NCBI GenBank assembly: GCA_030835385.1
Contig: JAURPI010000041.1
Span: 1-48,395, forward strand
Source of the DNA: Alphaproteobacteria bacterium
Lineage (GTDB): Bacteria > Pseudomonadota > Alphaproteobacteria > Rhodospirillales > Rhodospirillaceae
DNA length: 48,395 nucleotides
Direction: 5' to 3'
A model generated the notes under the pieces. It had not been told where the DNA came from and searched no databases. It was given only the letters and a program-made list of their open reading frames with translations. Each line of letters opens with the position of its first letter. Within the stretch, counting starts at the first letter, position 1. Position numbers and translations under genes: made by a program. Shown here piece by piece: positions 9,484 to 18,440 of the stretch.

Positions 9484-10059
9484 CTAGACGAAGTTCTGCT
9501 GCGCAACCATGCAAAAGAGCATCGGAATAGAGAGCAATGTGTTTGTTCGTGAGAACAGCATTGCTGTCCGTGCGGCTTTCGCTTTTGTGTCTGCATCCGC
9601 TTCGACAATACCAAGGGCTTTCTTCTGGTTCGGCCAAATTACGAACCAGACGTTGAACCACATAATGGTACCAAGCCACATGCCAATACCGATGATCGTG
9701 CCGTTGCCACTGAGAGTAATGGCTTCGATGAGGTAGCCGCTGATCATGGCAAGGATAAGTCCGGTAATAATGGTCGCCATTGCGCCCCAGCGGAACCAGA
9801 ACAGAGCAGCTGGTGCAATGACCTTGCCGATTGCTGGTTTCTGATCATCAGGAATGTTGGGCATGTTCGGAATTTGAACAAAGTTGAAATACCACAACAG
9901 GCCAATCCACATCACACCGCTCAAAACATGGAGCCAGCGGAATAGGAAATTCCAGAAAAGCATGTCGTAGCTGGTGTCGCCAATTAGCAAAAAGACCAGA
10001 ACAACCAGCACAAATCCGCTGATGATAGTTCTGGGCAAAGACTGAAGGATTGCAGCCAT
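9484..10059 (-). CDS. Membrane protein related to the urate hydroxylase PuuD N-terminal domain
   Basis: Integral membrane protein of 191 aa with about five hydrophobic segments. The start at ATG 10059 is chosen because a GGGGAG ribosome site sits just upstream; an in-frame start at 10104 has none. Histidine and tryptophan-rich motifs typical of the Urate_ox_N membrane domain are visible, such as RWLHVLSGVMWIGLLWYFNF and a late M-W-F-N-V-W-F-V-I-W-P-N-Q-K. Full PuuD proteins carry an additional C-terminal cytochrome c domain, which is absent here, so urate oxidation cannot be assumed. It ends near the bidirectional terminator and appears monocistronic. Family call is moderately firm; function is open. 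Confidence 0.72.
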   Translation of the reverse strand: MAAILQSLPRTIISGFVLVVLVFLLIGDTSYDMLFWNFLFRWLHVLSGVMWIGLLWYFNFVQIPNMPNIPDDQKPAIGKVIAPAALFWFRWGAMATIITGLILAMISGYLIEAITLSGNGTIIGIGMWLGTIMWFNVWFVIWPNQKKALGIVEADADTKAKAARTAMLFSRTNTLLSIPMLFCMVAQQNFV

Positions 10060-10174
10060 CTTTCTCCCCTTTATTGAAACGGAGGGGAAGTCGATCGAAC
10101 TCACCCCCTCACACGAGCGCTATCTTAATCATTTTGCAGTGCTCCGCAACGCAGGGCGATTGGAAATCAATAGT

Positions 10175-11428
10175 TTAAGGCAGATTCTGAGCGAGTTCAG
10201 CGACTTTTACGCCACTTCTAACCGCACTTTCCAAGGTGCAGGGCAACCCCGTATCAACCCAATCGCCAGCTAGAAATAGGTTCTCAGTGTTGGTTCTGGG
10301 TCCTGGTCTGTTGATCGCGAATGCCGGGTCTTGGAGCGGGGTCGCCCGGCGCTCGATAATGACCCGATTGGGAGGGGTTAAGCTGTCCGAAAGATCTAAA
10401 GCCATGCGAACGTCTGGCCACAGCTTTTCGGCAATGACGTCGTGTTCCATGCGGGCAAGCTCTTGATCGGCGCTGACCGTGACACTGATCAAGCCGTGTC
10501 TGCAAAACAACCATTGCGAAGTTCCCCCGACGATTCCGATCATCGCGGGTGTCGCGTCAGCTGTATCTACCTTGTAATGAACGTTCACAATTGACGATGG
10601 CTCTGGATTAAATGCTTCATCAAGGAAAGGTTTGGTGACCGGAGCCCACGGAGTAACGGCAAGTGCGACAGACTCACCGTCTGAGATTTCAATCTTTTCT
10701 GATCTCGTTTGCAACTCAATGACACGGGCATTGTCTGTGCCAATGCTAACGGGTGCATCAAAATAGATGGGTGCACCGGCTGATTCTAAGAATTTTAACG
10801 CTGGGTCGATGAATGTCTGCTGCAGAGATGTTTTGGGCACGTAGCTCCGCAAGCCACCACGCCACGTCGTCATAGTTTGGCGAAGGGCTTTGCCGAGTAT
10901 GTGGGCACTCGCGGAACTCGGTGGCGTGTTCATGACCGCCGTCGTTAAAGGTTCCCAGAAAGTGCGCCAGGCCGCTCCTGTTTGAGAGAGCGTAGCGTCT
11001 ACAGTTTCACTTTTATCCGCAGCTAGTAGTGAGAGACCCTTGACATAATCTTTAGCGGTTGTGTCGGGAGCGCGGCGAGCCCTGTCAAAAATCCATTTAG
11101 GAAAGAGGCCTGCGTTTGGGCGCAATGTCCAATGTGCTTTGTTTTCCAAGTCTAAAAACGGTATTTCGCCTGTGTGTTCGACAGGAACTAACTCTTCTTC
11201 TGCGCCAATCGTAGCGAGGTATTTAAATACAGCTGGGTTAGCGCCAAGAATCGCATGGCTGCCATTGTCTATCGTTGTGTTGAGTTGTGAGTCGAAAAAA
11301 GACCTACACCGCCCACCAGCGTGTTTGGCAGATTCGTACACAACGACTTTACGCCCTGCTTGCGTTGCAGAAACTGCGCAGGCCAAGCCGGCCACACCCG
11401 CACCGATGACATGAAGGGTGCCCGTCAT
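10175..11428 (-). CDS. hpnE: Hydroxysqualene dehydroxylase HpnE (squalene-forming FAD enzyme)
   Basis: Last enzyme of the HpnCDE route that makes squalene, the hopanoid precursor, from farnesyl diphosphate. The protein is 417 aa with an N-terminal FAD-binding motif VIGAGVAGLACAVSATQAGR, followed by G-G-R-C-R-S-F and D-N-G-S-H-A-I-L-G. The C-terminal flavin block is N-L-F-L-A-G-D-W-V-D-T-G-L-P-C-T-L-E-S-A-V. Its ATG overlaps the hpnD stop by four bases (11425-11428), so the two are coupled. Identification rests on family motifs and the diagnostic hpnC-hpnD-hpnE order; carotenoid desaturases are the nearest alternative but do not fit this context. No shc (hopene cyclase) gene is in the window. 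Confidence 0.93.
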   Translation of the reverse strand: MTGTLHVIGAGVAGLACAVSATQAGRKVVVYESAKHAGGRCRSFFDSQLNTTIDNGSHAILGANPAVFKYLATIGAEEELVPVEHTGEIPFLDLENKAHWTLRPNAGLFPKWIFDRARRAPDTTAKDYVKGLSLLAADKSETVDATLSQTGAAWRTFWEPLTTAVMNTPPSSASAHILGKALRQTMTTWRGGLRSYVPKTSLQQTFIDPALKFLESAGAPIYFDAPVSIGTDNARVIELQTRSEKIEISDGESVALAVTPWAPVTKPFLDEAFNPEPSSIVNVHYKVDTADATPAMIGIVGGTSQWLFCRHGLISVTVSADQELARMEHDVIAEKLWPDVRMALDLSDSLTPPNRVIIERRATPLQDPAFAINRPGPRTNTENLFLAGDWVDTGLPCTLESAVRSGVKVAELAQNLP

Positions 11429-12273
11429 GGACAGCTCAGATAAGCAGTAAAAAAGTGTAGCAATTTTTCAATTTTAGATAGACGAACGCGTTTTCCACCG
11501 GGCTGGACTCCGGCGGCCTGAACTTTTCCAAACAACGCCTCATAGGATCGCAGCATAATCCAAGCTGGTCGAAGTGTTCTCTCGGCATTGATTGGCCACA
11601 TGCCGTGAGCGTCGGCGAACCGTTTCTCCGCTCGTCGGAATACCGGGTCGCATGCTTGGGCAAAATTGCGATCGGTTAGGACCTCTGCAGGGTGCCTTGT
11701 GTCTATCTTTGCCGCGCTCAACGCTTCTTCAGGTATGTAGAGCCGTCCAATCTTTGCGTCTTCGCCAATATCTCTAAGAATATTGGACAATTGCAGCGCT
11801 TCACCAGTGGCCGCAGCAAATGAATTGGCGGCATCACCGCGCCATCCCCAAATTGAGAGGCATAATTCGCCGACTGCACCAGCGACCTGTCCGCAATACG
11901 CTTCAAGTGCAGCCCAGGTCGGCGCGACGATTGGTCCGTTTACGTCAGCTTCCATCCCTGCGATCAGAGCGAGGAAGGGCTCTTGAGGTAGACTGAACCG
12001 GTCAATCACTTCTGCGAGACCGATGGAAAGCGATTCATAACCTTCGATTGTTCCGCCGTTCAACAACCACGATCGCCAGCTCTCAAGAGCTGCACGTTTT
12101 GCTGACGGTGTTTCTTCACCATCTGCGATATCGTCGATAGTGTGGGCGAATGCGTAAAGGGCGAACAGCGCCTGTCTTTGTGGCAGGTCTTGAAGCCGCA
12201 TGGCCCAATAAAATGATGACTTTGATGACCGCACTTGGCGGGCGATATCCACATGTATTGCGTCTTGTGTCAT
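11425..12273 (-). CDS. hpnD: Presqualene diphosphate synthase HpnD
   Basis: Condenses two farnesyl diphosphates to presqualene diphosphate. I place the start at ATG 12273 (282 aa) because it overlaps the hpnC stop as ATGA (12270-12273); an in-frame start at 12318 would lie inside hpnC. Both aspartate-rich Mg-diphosphate motifs are intact: YAFAHTIDDIADGEE and LQLSNILRDIGEDAKIGRLY. It is co-transcribed with hpnC upstream and hpnE downstream. Confidence 0.94.
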   Translation of the reverse strand: MTQDAIHVDIARQVRSSKSSFYWAMRLQDLPQRQALFALYAFAHTIDDIADGEETPSAKRAALESWRSWLLNGGTIEGYESLSIGLAEVIDRFSLPQEPFLALIAGMEADVNGPIVAPTWAALEAYCGQVAGAVGELCLSIWGWRGDAANSFAAATGEALQLSNILRDIGEDAKIGRLYIPEEALSAAKIDTRHPAEVLTDRNFAQACDPVFRRAEKRFADAHGMWPINAERTLRPAWIMLRSYEALFGKVQAAGVQPGGKRVRLSKIEKLLHFFTAYLSCP

Positions 12274-13103
12274 AGCCGGAGCAACCTGATCAATCCACGC
12301 GTGACGGCATACGCCCAATCCAAAGGGGTAAGTGAAACTGTATTACTAATTGGATTGTTTCGTCTTAGCCGGCGAGATAATCGCTTCGCTAAAGCTACGC
12401 AAATCGTTGCTTCGGCGGCGAGGCCACGATGATGGATTAGGTTTGGTAGATTGGAAGCTGACGCGATTAGCGCATCGGTATTGTCTAAAACGCGGTCCAA
12501 AACGGTTCTCATTTCAGGGCTTATCGTTTCACGTCCCAATCCGTCAATTGTTTCGCCTGCTCCACCAATCCAATCGGTCGGAATATATACGCGCTGCAGT
12601 GTTTGCCAGTCCTTTGATGAATCTTGAACGTGGTTAAGGGCTTGTAAGGCGCAACACAGCGCATCAGATTCTGGTACACCATTTTTTTCCTCGTGGAGCG
12701 CCAGCAAGAACCGACCAACCGGACAGGCGGAGTACTGACAATAATTAATTAGATCTGCCCAAGTTCGGCAGGGATTGTTGTCAGCGTCCCAAAGAAACGC
12801 TTCCAATAGGCCGCTTGCTAAACTCAGTTCGAGGCCGCGTTGGGTCAGGTGATTTCCCAAGGAAAGAGCAGCTGCCATTTCTTCCGAGTTCTCAGAGTCT
12901 TTCAATTCAGCTCTGGCCAGAGCGCTTTTCATAGCGAAGAGGCGGTCTTTTTTAGTTTCTGGGGTTAAGTCGGGAGAATCAGCGATATCGTCCGCAAGTC
13001 GCGCAAACCTATAGTAGGCATGCACCGTAGCGCGCAATCGGCGCGGAATGAGCAAGCTTCCCACCGGGAAATTTTCGTCGCGTCTGATTTTTTGTTTGGT
13101 CAT
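12270..13103 (-). CDS. hpnC: Hydroxysqualene synthase HpnC
   Basis: Second enzyme of the HpnCDE route, converting presqualene diphosphate to hydroxysqualene. The first aspartate motif is YRFARLADDIADSPD. The second is LNHVQDSSKDWQTLQRVYIP, the divergent form expected of HpnC. ATG 13103 (277 aa) is preferred since it starts close to the conserved R-D-E-N-F-P-V-G segment; a start at 13184 would overlap the divergent gene at 13171 and add 27 non-conserved residues. Neither start has a strong ribosome site, so the start is uncertain. First gene of the hpnCDE operon. Confidence 0.92.
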   Translation of the reverse strand: MTKQKIRRDENFPVGSLLIPRRLRATVHAYYRFARLADDIADSPDLTPETKKDRLFAMKSALARAELKDSENSEEMAAALSLGNHLTQRGLELSLASGLLEAFLWDADNNPCRTWADLINYCQYSACPVGRFLLALHEEKNGVPESDALCCALQALNHVQDSSKDWQTLQRVYIPTDWIGGAGETIDGLGRETISPEMRTVLDRVLDNTDALIASASNLPNLIHHRGLAAEATICVALAKRLSRRLRRNNPISNTVSLTPLDWAYAVTRGLIRLLRL

Positions 13104-13170
13104 GAATGTGTGCAATGGACGAGAGTGGAGAGGTAGTGTAGGCGAGGATGGAAACCTGGGCCAGAGACGG

Positions 13171-14022
13171 ATGCCAACGGACAAATCTCTTTCTTATGCG
13201 GCGGACCTTGTAAAGCGGTATGACCGCGATCGGTTTCTAACTGCGTTATTTGCGCCAGTGGGTGTCCGCGAGCGCCTACTGACGCTTTATGCATTTAACG
13301 TTGAGATTGCCCGCATTCGCGAGACGATAACTGAACCTATGATCGGGCAAATGCGTCTCCAGTGGTGGCGTGATGTTTTTACCTCTATTTCTGCTGGTGA
13401 TGGCCCGCCGAAAGGGCACCCGGTGGCCGAGCCCCTGGCTGCCCTCATTGAAACGCAGTCGCTGCCGCTTGAACCGTTCCTGGCCGTGCTGGACGCCCGC
13501 GAGCAGGATTTGTCCGAAGACCCACCGGCCAAACTGAGCGACCTTGTCGCGTATTGTCGAGGGTCTTCGGCCGGAATAGCGACGCTTGGTTTGCAGACTC
13601 TTGGTGTGTCGGATGATCAGTCCCTTCAAACAGCTGACAATGTTGCAACCGGTTGGGTACTCACCGGGATTTCTCGCGCGGCGCGTTTTCTCGCGCTCGC
13701 CGGGCGGGTGATGTTGCCTCTTGAGAGCATGCAGAAACAAGGTCTGGTCCTGCAGGACCTACAGAATCCAGAAAGCGCTGGGGCCTCTTCGAGTGTCATT
13801 TCGGAAGTATGCGATGCCGCGCGAAATCATTTGGCTGCCGCGCGGCAGAATAAAAATGCTGTTGATCTGAAAGGGCTGCCGGTCTTTTTGCTTGCGACGC
13901 TCGCCGACTCATATCTAAGTGGATTAGAACGCGCCGAATATAATATCTACGATACGAACGTGATCCGACAGCGTCCAGCGATAGCGCGTGTATGGTGGAA
14001 CAATTGGCGCAAACGGTTTTAA
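13171..14022 (+). CDS. Squalene/phytoene synthase-fold protein, probably non-catalytic (NDUFAF6-like)
   Basis: Protein of 283 aa in the trans-isoprenyl diphosphate synthase head-to-head fold. The N-terminal Y-D-R-D-R-F-L-T-A-L-F-A-P and M-R-L-Q-W-W-R-D-V segments are typical of the NDUFAF6-like branch. Where active synthases have D-D-x-x-D, this protein has E-I-A-R-I-R-E. The second aspartate motif is replaced by a W-V-L-T-G-I-S-R-A-A-R stretch. It is therefore unlikely to bind Mg-diphosphate. Mitochondrial NDUFAF6 is a complex I assembly factor, but a bacterial role is not established. ATG 13171 is selected over 13048 because the earlier start lies inside divergent hpnC. It is divergent from hpnC across 67 bp and ends 1 bp before trmFO on the opposite strand. 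Confidence 0.82.
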   Translation: MPTDKSLSYAADLVKRYDRDRFLTALFAPVGVRERLLTLYAFNVEIARIRETITEPMIGQMRLQWWRDVFTSISAGDGPPKGHPVAEPLAALIETQSLPLEPFLAVLDAREQDLSEDPPAKLSDLVAYCRGSSAGIATLGLQTLGVSDDQSLQTADNVATGWVLTGISRAARFLALAGRVMLPLESMQKQGLVLQDLQNPESAGASSSVISEVCDAARNHLAAARQNKNAVDLKGLPVFLLATLADSYLSGLERAEYNIYDTNVIRQRPAIARVWWNNWRKRF

Positions 14023-14023
14023 T

Positions 14024-15400
14024 CTATCCAGCAGCTTGGGTGCCGTTTTCAAGCCAGTTTTGAAGATCTCGTTTAGCCCGGGCAGCGTAGGCTCCTTTGC
14101 GATCCCGACCTTTAAGGCGACGTCCATTTTCCCTCAGTCCCTCTGGGCCTTCGAGATCAGGAAACAGTCCAAAGTTCACATTCATTGGCTGATAAGTGTC
14201 TTCAAGGGCACCGCCAGTAATGTGACCAAGTAGGGCACCCATGGACGTTGTCGGTGGTGGTGATACGAAGGTCTGACCAGTACGCTCTGCCGCAGCGAAT
14301 CGCCCGACCAACAATCCGATAGCTGCGCTTTCGATATACCCCTCACATCCGGTGATTTGCCCAGCAAATCGTAGACGCGGCATAGCTTTAAGACGGAATG
14401 TTTCGTCGAGCAGACGAGGGGAGTTGAGGAAGGTGTTGCGGTGTATACCACCGAGCCTTACGAACTCTGCTTTTTCAAGACCGGGGATCATACGGAAAGT
14501 GTCTTTTTGAGCCCCGTACTTCAGCTTAGTCTGGAAACCTACGAGATTGTACAGCGTGCCCAGAGCATTGTCTTGGCGCAGTTGCACGATCGCCCATGCT
14601 TTCGTTTGTGGGTCATGGGGGTTGGTTAAGCCAACGGGTTTCATTGGGCCGAACCGCAAGGTCTCGCGACCCCGTTCAGCCATCACTTCGATGGGAAGGC
14701 AGCCTTCAAAATATGGTGTGTTCTTTTCCCATTCTTTGAATTCTGTTTTTTCTCCTGCGATTAATGCGTCCATGAACGCGTTGTACTGGGTTTGATCCAT
14801 CGGACAGTTGACGTAGTCGGACCCTTCGCCTTTGTCATAGCGTGATTGAAACCAAGCTTTGTCAAAATCGATGCTGTCTTTGGTGACAATAGGTGCGATG
14901 GCGTCAAAAAACGCGAGGGACTCTTCGCCGGTGATTTTGCATACTGCGTCGCTCAAAGCCGGCGAGGTAAGGGGACCAGTAGCAATGATAACGCTGGACC
15001 AATCGTCAGGCGGGAGACCGTCAATCTCACCTCGCTCGATTGTAATCAGGGGTACATTTTCAATCGCCGCCTGAACAGCTTGTGCAAAGCCATCTCGATC
15101 AACGGCAAGCGCTGAGCCGGCCGGCACACGATGGGTATCGCCACATTTCAGAATAAGCGAGTCCATGGCTCGCATTTCGTGATGGAGTAGTCCAACGGCG
15201 TTATAATCTGCGTCATCCGAGCGAAAAGAATTTGAGCAAACCAACTCGGCAAGACGATCGGTCTGATGCGCATTCGTCATTTTAACAGGTCGCATTTCGT
15301 GCAGAATAACGGGGACGCCTGCTCGGGTGATCTGCCAAGCAGCTTCCGAGCCTGCTAGGCCGCCGCCGATAATATGGATTGGTTCGATAGAACTTGTCAT
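14024..15400 (-). CDS. trmFO: Methylenetetrahydrofolate--tRNA-(uracil-5-)-methyltransferase TrmFO
   Basis: FAD- and folate-dependent enzyme that makes 5-methyluridine at position 54 of tRNA; cytoplasmic, 458 aa, usual length. The FAD motif is [20 protein letters not shown]. The catalytic-cysteine region [11 protein letters not shown] is followed by the second key cysteine in [11 protein letters not shown]. The C-terminal family block [17 protein letters not shown] is present. It is convergent with the NDUFAF6-like gene and divergent from the DUF4170 gene. Confidence 0.97.
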   Translation of the reverse strand: MTSSIEPIHIIGGGLAGSEAAWQITRAGVPVILHEMRPVKMTNAHQTDRLAELVCSNSFRSDDADYNAVGLLHHEMRAMDSLILKCGDTHRVPAGSALAVDRDGFAQAVQAAIENVPLITIERGEIDGLPPDDWSSVIIATGPLTSPALSDAVCKITGEESLAFFDAIAPIVTKDSIDFDKAWFQSRYDKGEGSDYVNCPMDQTQYNAFMDALIAGEKTEFKEWEKNTPYFEGCLPIEVMAERGRETLRFGPMKPVGLTNPHDPQTKAWAIVQLRQDNALGTLYNLVGFQTKLKYGAQKDTFRMIPGLEKAEFVRLGGIHRNTFLNSPRLLDETFRLKAMPRLRFAGQITGCEGYIESAAIGLLVGRFAAAERTGQTFVSPPPTTSMGALLGHITGGALEDTYQPMNVNFGLFPDLEGPEGLRENGRRLKGRDRKGAYAARAKRDLQNWLENGTQAAG

Positions 15401-15460
15401 GGCGGGGGCATACCGGGACCGGTCGCACCTGTCCAGGGGGTATAAGCCGTCGGTTCTCTA

Positions 15461-15513
15461 CCCACTAAGAGTGGGGTGTTTGTCTCTCACCAAGGACAAG
15501 GTAAAGTGAGAGA
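15461..15513 (+). promoter_or_regulatory. Two hairpins in the 5' leader of the DUF4170 gene; the second covers its ribosome site
   Basis: First hairpin: CCCACT / AGTGGG around an AAG loop (15461-15475). Second: TCTCTCAC (15483-15490) pairs perfectly with GTGAGAGA (15506-15513) across a 15-nt loop. The right arm holds the only purine-rich ribosome-binding sequence before the ATG at 15515, so folding would hide it. Whether this regulates translation is an inference. Confidence 0.45.
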
Positions 15514-15514
15514 T

Positions 15515-15907
15515 ATGGCGGTACAGAAATTTTTTGTGGTCGGCGGCGAATATGCTGACACCACCTTTCAAGACATAGCAGATGGCGGTGAGTCAGAGGT
15601 CCATGGCCCGTTTTTAGAACCTGATGCCAAGGACTTTTGGCGGTCTATAACGGCGAAAACCGTCGATAACGCCATGGTGCGTTATGTATTGAAGGCAGAA
15701 GAAGAAGTTAACGGAGAAATATACTGGGTGGTCGGCGGTGAGTACGCAGACACGACGTTTAAATCTCCCGCCAGCGGTAAAGCGATACAAGCCTATGGGC
15801 CTTTTCACAAGACCGATGCTCTCGAGTACTGGCGCAGTATCACCGGTAAGACCGTGGATGATGCCTTGGTTCGGTATGATATCCGTGAGAATTGGGGTGA
15901 CCGCTGA
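15515..15907 (+). CDS. Tandem-repeat DUF4170 protein
   Basis: Protein of 130 aa made of two copies of a domain of about 65 residues. Each copy begins V-V-G-G-E-Y-A-D-T-T-F and ends with W-R-S-I-T-[AG]-K-T-V-D-[ND]-A-[ML]-V-R-Y. I recognise the unit as DUF4170, a small alphaproteobacterial family usually present as a single domain; its function is unknown. No signal peptide or membrane segment is visible. ATG 15515 is chosen over 15476 because it starts one residue group before the first repeat. It is divergent from trmFO, and its leader carries two hairpins. Confidence 0.82.
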   Translation: MAVQKFFVVGGEYADTTFQDIADGGESEVHGPFLEPDAKDFWRSITAKTVDNAMVRYVLKAEEEVNGEIYWVVGGEYADTTFKSPASGKAIQAYGPFHKTDALEYWRSITGKTVDDALVRYDIRENWGDR

Positions 15908-15984
15908 CGCGGCCAAACGTGTAGACCGAGTGTAGGGGTGTTTAGCCCGCGCAGGTTTTTTTAGCCGAGCGAGCTTCTCTATCT

Positions 15985-17238
15985 TTATGAGATTAACCCG
16001 ATGACCGCGCCGGTAAGTCCCGTGGCCAGGTTTCCGGCGATCCATGCTTTCATTCCGAGGTGTAGTGCGACGCTGCGATTGTTGGGTGCGAGTGTTCCGA
16101 TCACCGAGACCAACATTCCGACGCTGGCGAGATTGGCGAAGCCGCACAAGGCATAGGTCATAATCAGAGTCGACCGTGAAGAGAGGATGTCCGGATCAAG
16201 TCCTGCCAGGGCTTGGTAAGCGACAAATTCGTTGAGCACAGCTTTGGTGCCCATAAGTTGGCTTGCGGCAATGACTTCGCTCGGAGGAATACCAAAAAGC
16301 AAAACAATGGGTGCAAAAATCCAGCCGAATAGGCGATCAATGGTGAGTGCCGCTCCAGCCACATCGGGCAGGAGTCCGAGTATTTGATCGCCGAGAGAAA
16401 CGAACGCGAAGACAACAATGAGAATAGCGATAATCGCAAGGTATAGCTTCATGCCATCCATGGTGCCTTGCACAACGGCATCGAGACTGCTGTCGTAGGA
16501 TAGGTCTTCGGTCGCTTCCTGTTCATTCATAGTTGATGTGTTGCCCGGTATCATGATCCGAGCAACCAGCAATGCGGCAGGTAGAGAAATAACAGATGCG
16601 GTAACGATATGGCTGGTTGCACCTGGCAACAAGGGTTCTAAGATCGTGGCGTAGAGGACAAGAACCACACCGGAGACTGTTGCGAGTCCTGCAGTCATGA
16701 CAGCAAAGAGGTCCGCGCGATTTAGTTTGTTGAGAACACCGCGAATAAACAACGGCGACTCAACCACGCCAAAAAAAAGATTTGCAGCGGACCCCAAGCT
16801 GACGCCGCCTCCTAAACCCAGGCTTTTCTGCAAGGACTTTGACAGCCAGCGGATGAGGGCGGGAATTATGTTCCAATGCCAGAATAATGCCGCAAGAGCG
16901 GAAACTACAATGACAATAGGTAGTATTTGAAAGGCGACGATTACAGATGTTCCGTCACCTGGAACCGGGAAGGGGGAGGGTCCGCCACCGGCATACCCAA
17001 ATACAAAAGCGGCACCCTCACGTGTGGCTTGGTCTGTGGCCGCAACCCCTTTGCTTAAGACCGATAAGGCTGCCCAGACAAACGGAATTTCGAGGATGAG
17101 CAAGGCGATGACGACTTGGATGGCCAACGCAAGCCCGACCCATCGAAAGGATACCGCTTTCCTGTCTTCGCTCATCAGCCAGGCTAGTCCGATAAGACCT
17201 GCCATGCCTGCAAGGCTATGTAGCAATGTGAGTATCAC
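15985..17238 (-). CDS. Concentrative nucleoside transporter (CNT/NupC family)
   Basis: Inner-membrane cation-coupled nucleoside importer, 417 aa with about nine to ten hydrophobic helices. Family landmarks include F-V-F-G-Y-A-G-G-G, G-G-V-S-L-G-S-A-A-N-L-F-F-G-V-V-E-S-P-L-F-I-R and the late G-F-A-N-L-A-S-V-G-M-L. The E-S-P motif used in substrate binding is intact. It lies 13 bp downstream of the DoxX gene on the same strand, so the three reverse genes from 18371 to 15985 probably share a transcript. Nucleoside preference cannot be read from sequence. Confidence 0.93.
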   Translation of the reverse strand: MILTLLHSLAGMAGLIGLAWLMSEDRKAVSFRWVGLALAIQVVIALLILEIPFVWAALSVLSKGVAATDQATREGAAFVFGYAGGGPSPFPVPGDGTSVIVAFQILPIVIVVSALAALFWHWNIIPALIRWLSKSLQKSLGLGGGVSLGSAANLFFGVVESPLFIRGVLNKLNRADLFAVMTAGLATVSGVVLVLYATILEPLLPGATSHIVTASVISLPAALLVARIMIPGNTSTMNEQEATEDLSYDSSLDAVVQGTMDGMKLYLAIIAILIVVFAFVSLGDQILGLLPDVAGAALTIDRLFGWIFAPIVLLFGIPPSEVIAASQLMGTKAVLNEFVAYQALAGLDPDILSSRSTLIMTYALCGFANLASVGMLVSVIGTLAPNNRSVALHLGMKAWIAGNLATGLTGAVIGLIS

Positions 17239-17251
17239 GATAACAGTGCGA

Positions 17252-17794
17252 TCATTTGCTCAGTAACCACGCATGGTGTGGAAATTTCTGCCGCAGAAGA
17301 CCGTCAAATCCAAGCCAATGCCCTGATGGGTATACAATGAATATGATATTGAGAATGAAAAACGGCAGGAGCGACGCATCGTAGTAACCGCCGATCGCGA
17401 GATTAAACAAAATGAAAAAACCGCCGAAGCTAGAAAGGCGCGTCGCGATTCCGAAAATCAATCCTAGTCCAACAGCAATCTCTCCTACTGTTACGATCCA
17501 CGCGATCAACGGATAAAGTGGAAGTGCAAAATCAGTTAAGTATAGGTACGCGAAAGAAGATGGATTGAGTTCGGTTAGTCTCTGGAGGAAAACTTTTTCT
17601 AAGAGGTCGCTGTTAAGCCATCCTTTGAAAAGCTTGTTTATTCCGGCAAGCAAGAAGAAGAGGCCAAAGAGAAAACGGAATAGCAAGTTCAACAGAATAC
17701 CGACAAACTTTCCGGGATGTGCCTTAATCCAATTGCTAGACCATGAGAACGCTTTCTCTTCTCTCTGTATGGAATTATGAGTCACGTCATTCAT
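17252..17794 (-). CDS. DoxX-family membrane protein
   Basis: Inner-membrane protein of 180 aa with four predicted helices; the core has F-L-L-A-G-I-N-K-L-F and a V-G-E-I-A-V-G-L-G-L-I-F-G-I-A-T-R motif typical of DoxX. DoxX proteins have been tied to thiosulfate/quinone chemistry and oxidative-stress complexes, but no specific role is implied here. The start at 17794 is one base after the stop of the upstream exported protein (TAA-G-ATG), indicating coupling; an in-frame ATG at 17809 overlaps that gene. Confidence 0.82.
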   Translation of the reverse strand: MNDVTHNSIQREEKAFSWSSNWIKAHPGKFVGILLNLLFRFLFGLFFLLAGINKLFKGWLNSDLLEKVFLQRLTELNPSSFAYLYLTDFALPLYPLIAWIVTVGEIAVGLGLIFGIATRLSSFGGFFILFNLAIGGYYDASLLPFFILNIIFIVYPSGHWLGFDGLLRQKFPHHAWLLSK

Positions 17795-17795
17795 C

Positions 17796-18371
17796 TTACA
17801 TATTCTCATCTTCGAGGGCAGTCTCCCACGGACTGTTGTTTTCAATCATCGCCATGGATTCGGGGATACCTAATCGACTGCAACTTCCAATAGTAGCTCC
17901 GTCATTCGCAAACCACGCCAATGTATTGCGGTTAATGCGCGTGCCATCAATGTCAATCGTGGCATCTGCGACACTGAGATAAGCTGTGACTGGAGTAGTC
18001 ACATTTGGCTGTTCAATAGGGGTGAACTTGAAGACCGTGGCTGGCCGCTTTTCGCTGGTCACGGGATCAAACCACTTGGCAAAATAATCCCATATGGTTG
18101 CGATCTGTCCCCAAAATGTTTTTGTTTCAAAGTAATAGAGGGTGAACGCCGGAGCATTGGACGTTGTGGGTTGCTCTGCCGAGCATTGAACATAGGCCTC
18201 ACACATGGTGCACAGTTCACCAAACTGGCTCATCAACAGGGGGTAGTCGGCCCAATCCGGTGTAGCCATGGAGTCTGCGGCATCTTGAGCAAAAGGCTCG
18301 GTGACCGGAGGTCCAAGGACGATGGTAAAGACCAGCGTCCAGGCTGCGATCGCTCCCCTAAAACATGACAT
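17796..18371 (-). CDS. Exported protein of unknown function, upstream of DoxX
   Basis: Protein of 191 aa that I do not recognise. It has an N-terminal signal peptide (hydrophobic residues about 5-22, cut probably before Q-D-A-A-D). A short cysteine cluster reads ELCTMCEAYVQCS around residues 50-65, and one further cysteine sits near residue 170. The rest looks like a beta-rich globular domain. Coupling to the DoxX gene suggests a periplasmic partner of that membrane protein, but this is inference. No metal- or heme-binding C-x-x-C-H is present. Confidence 0.8.
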   Translation of the reverse strand: MSCFRGAIAAWTLVFTIVLGPPVTEPFAQDAADSMATPDWADYPLLMSQFGELCTMCEAYVQCSAEQPTTSNAPAFTLYYFETKTFWGQIATIWDYFAKWFDPVTSEKRPATVFKFTPIEQPNVTTPVTAYLSVADATIDIDGTRINRNTLAWFANDGATIGSCSRLGIPESMAMIENNSPWETALEDENM

Positions 18372-18440
18372 GGCTGACTGTGTCTCCCCCGCCTATAGTA
18401 TGGCAATTAGATCAAATCGCGACAGGAAGGGACACATAAA

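Noticed and set aside
10175-11428. HpnE as a carotenoid desaturase
   Set aside because: Position in an hpnC-hpnD-hpnE coupled operon and family motifs fit squalene formation; no carotenoid genes are near.
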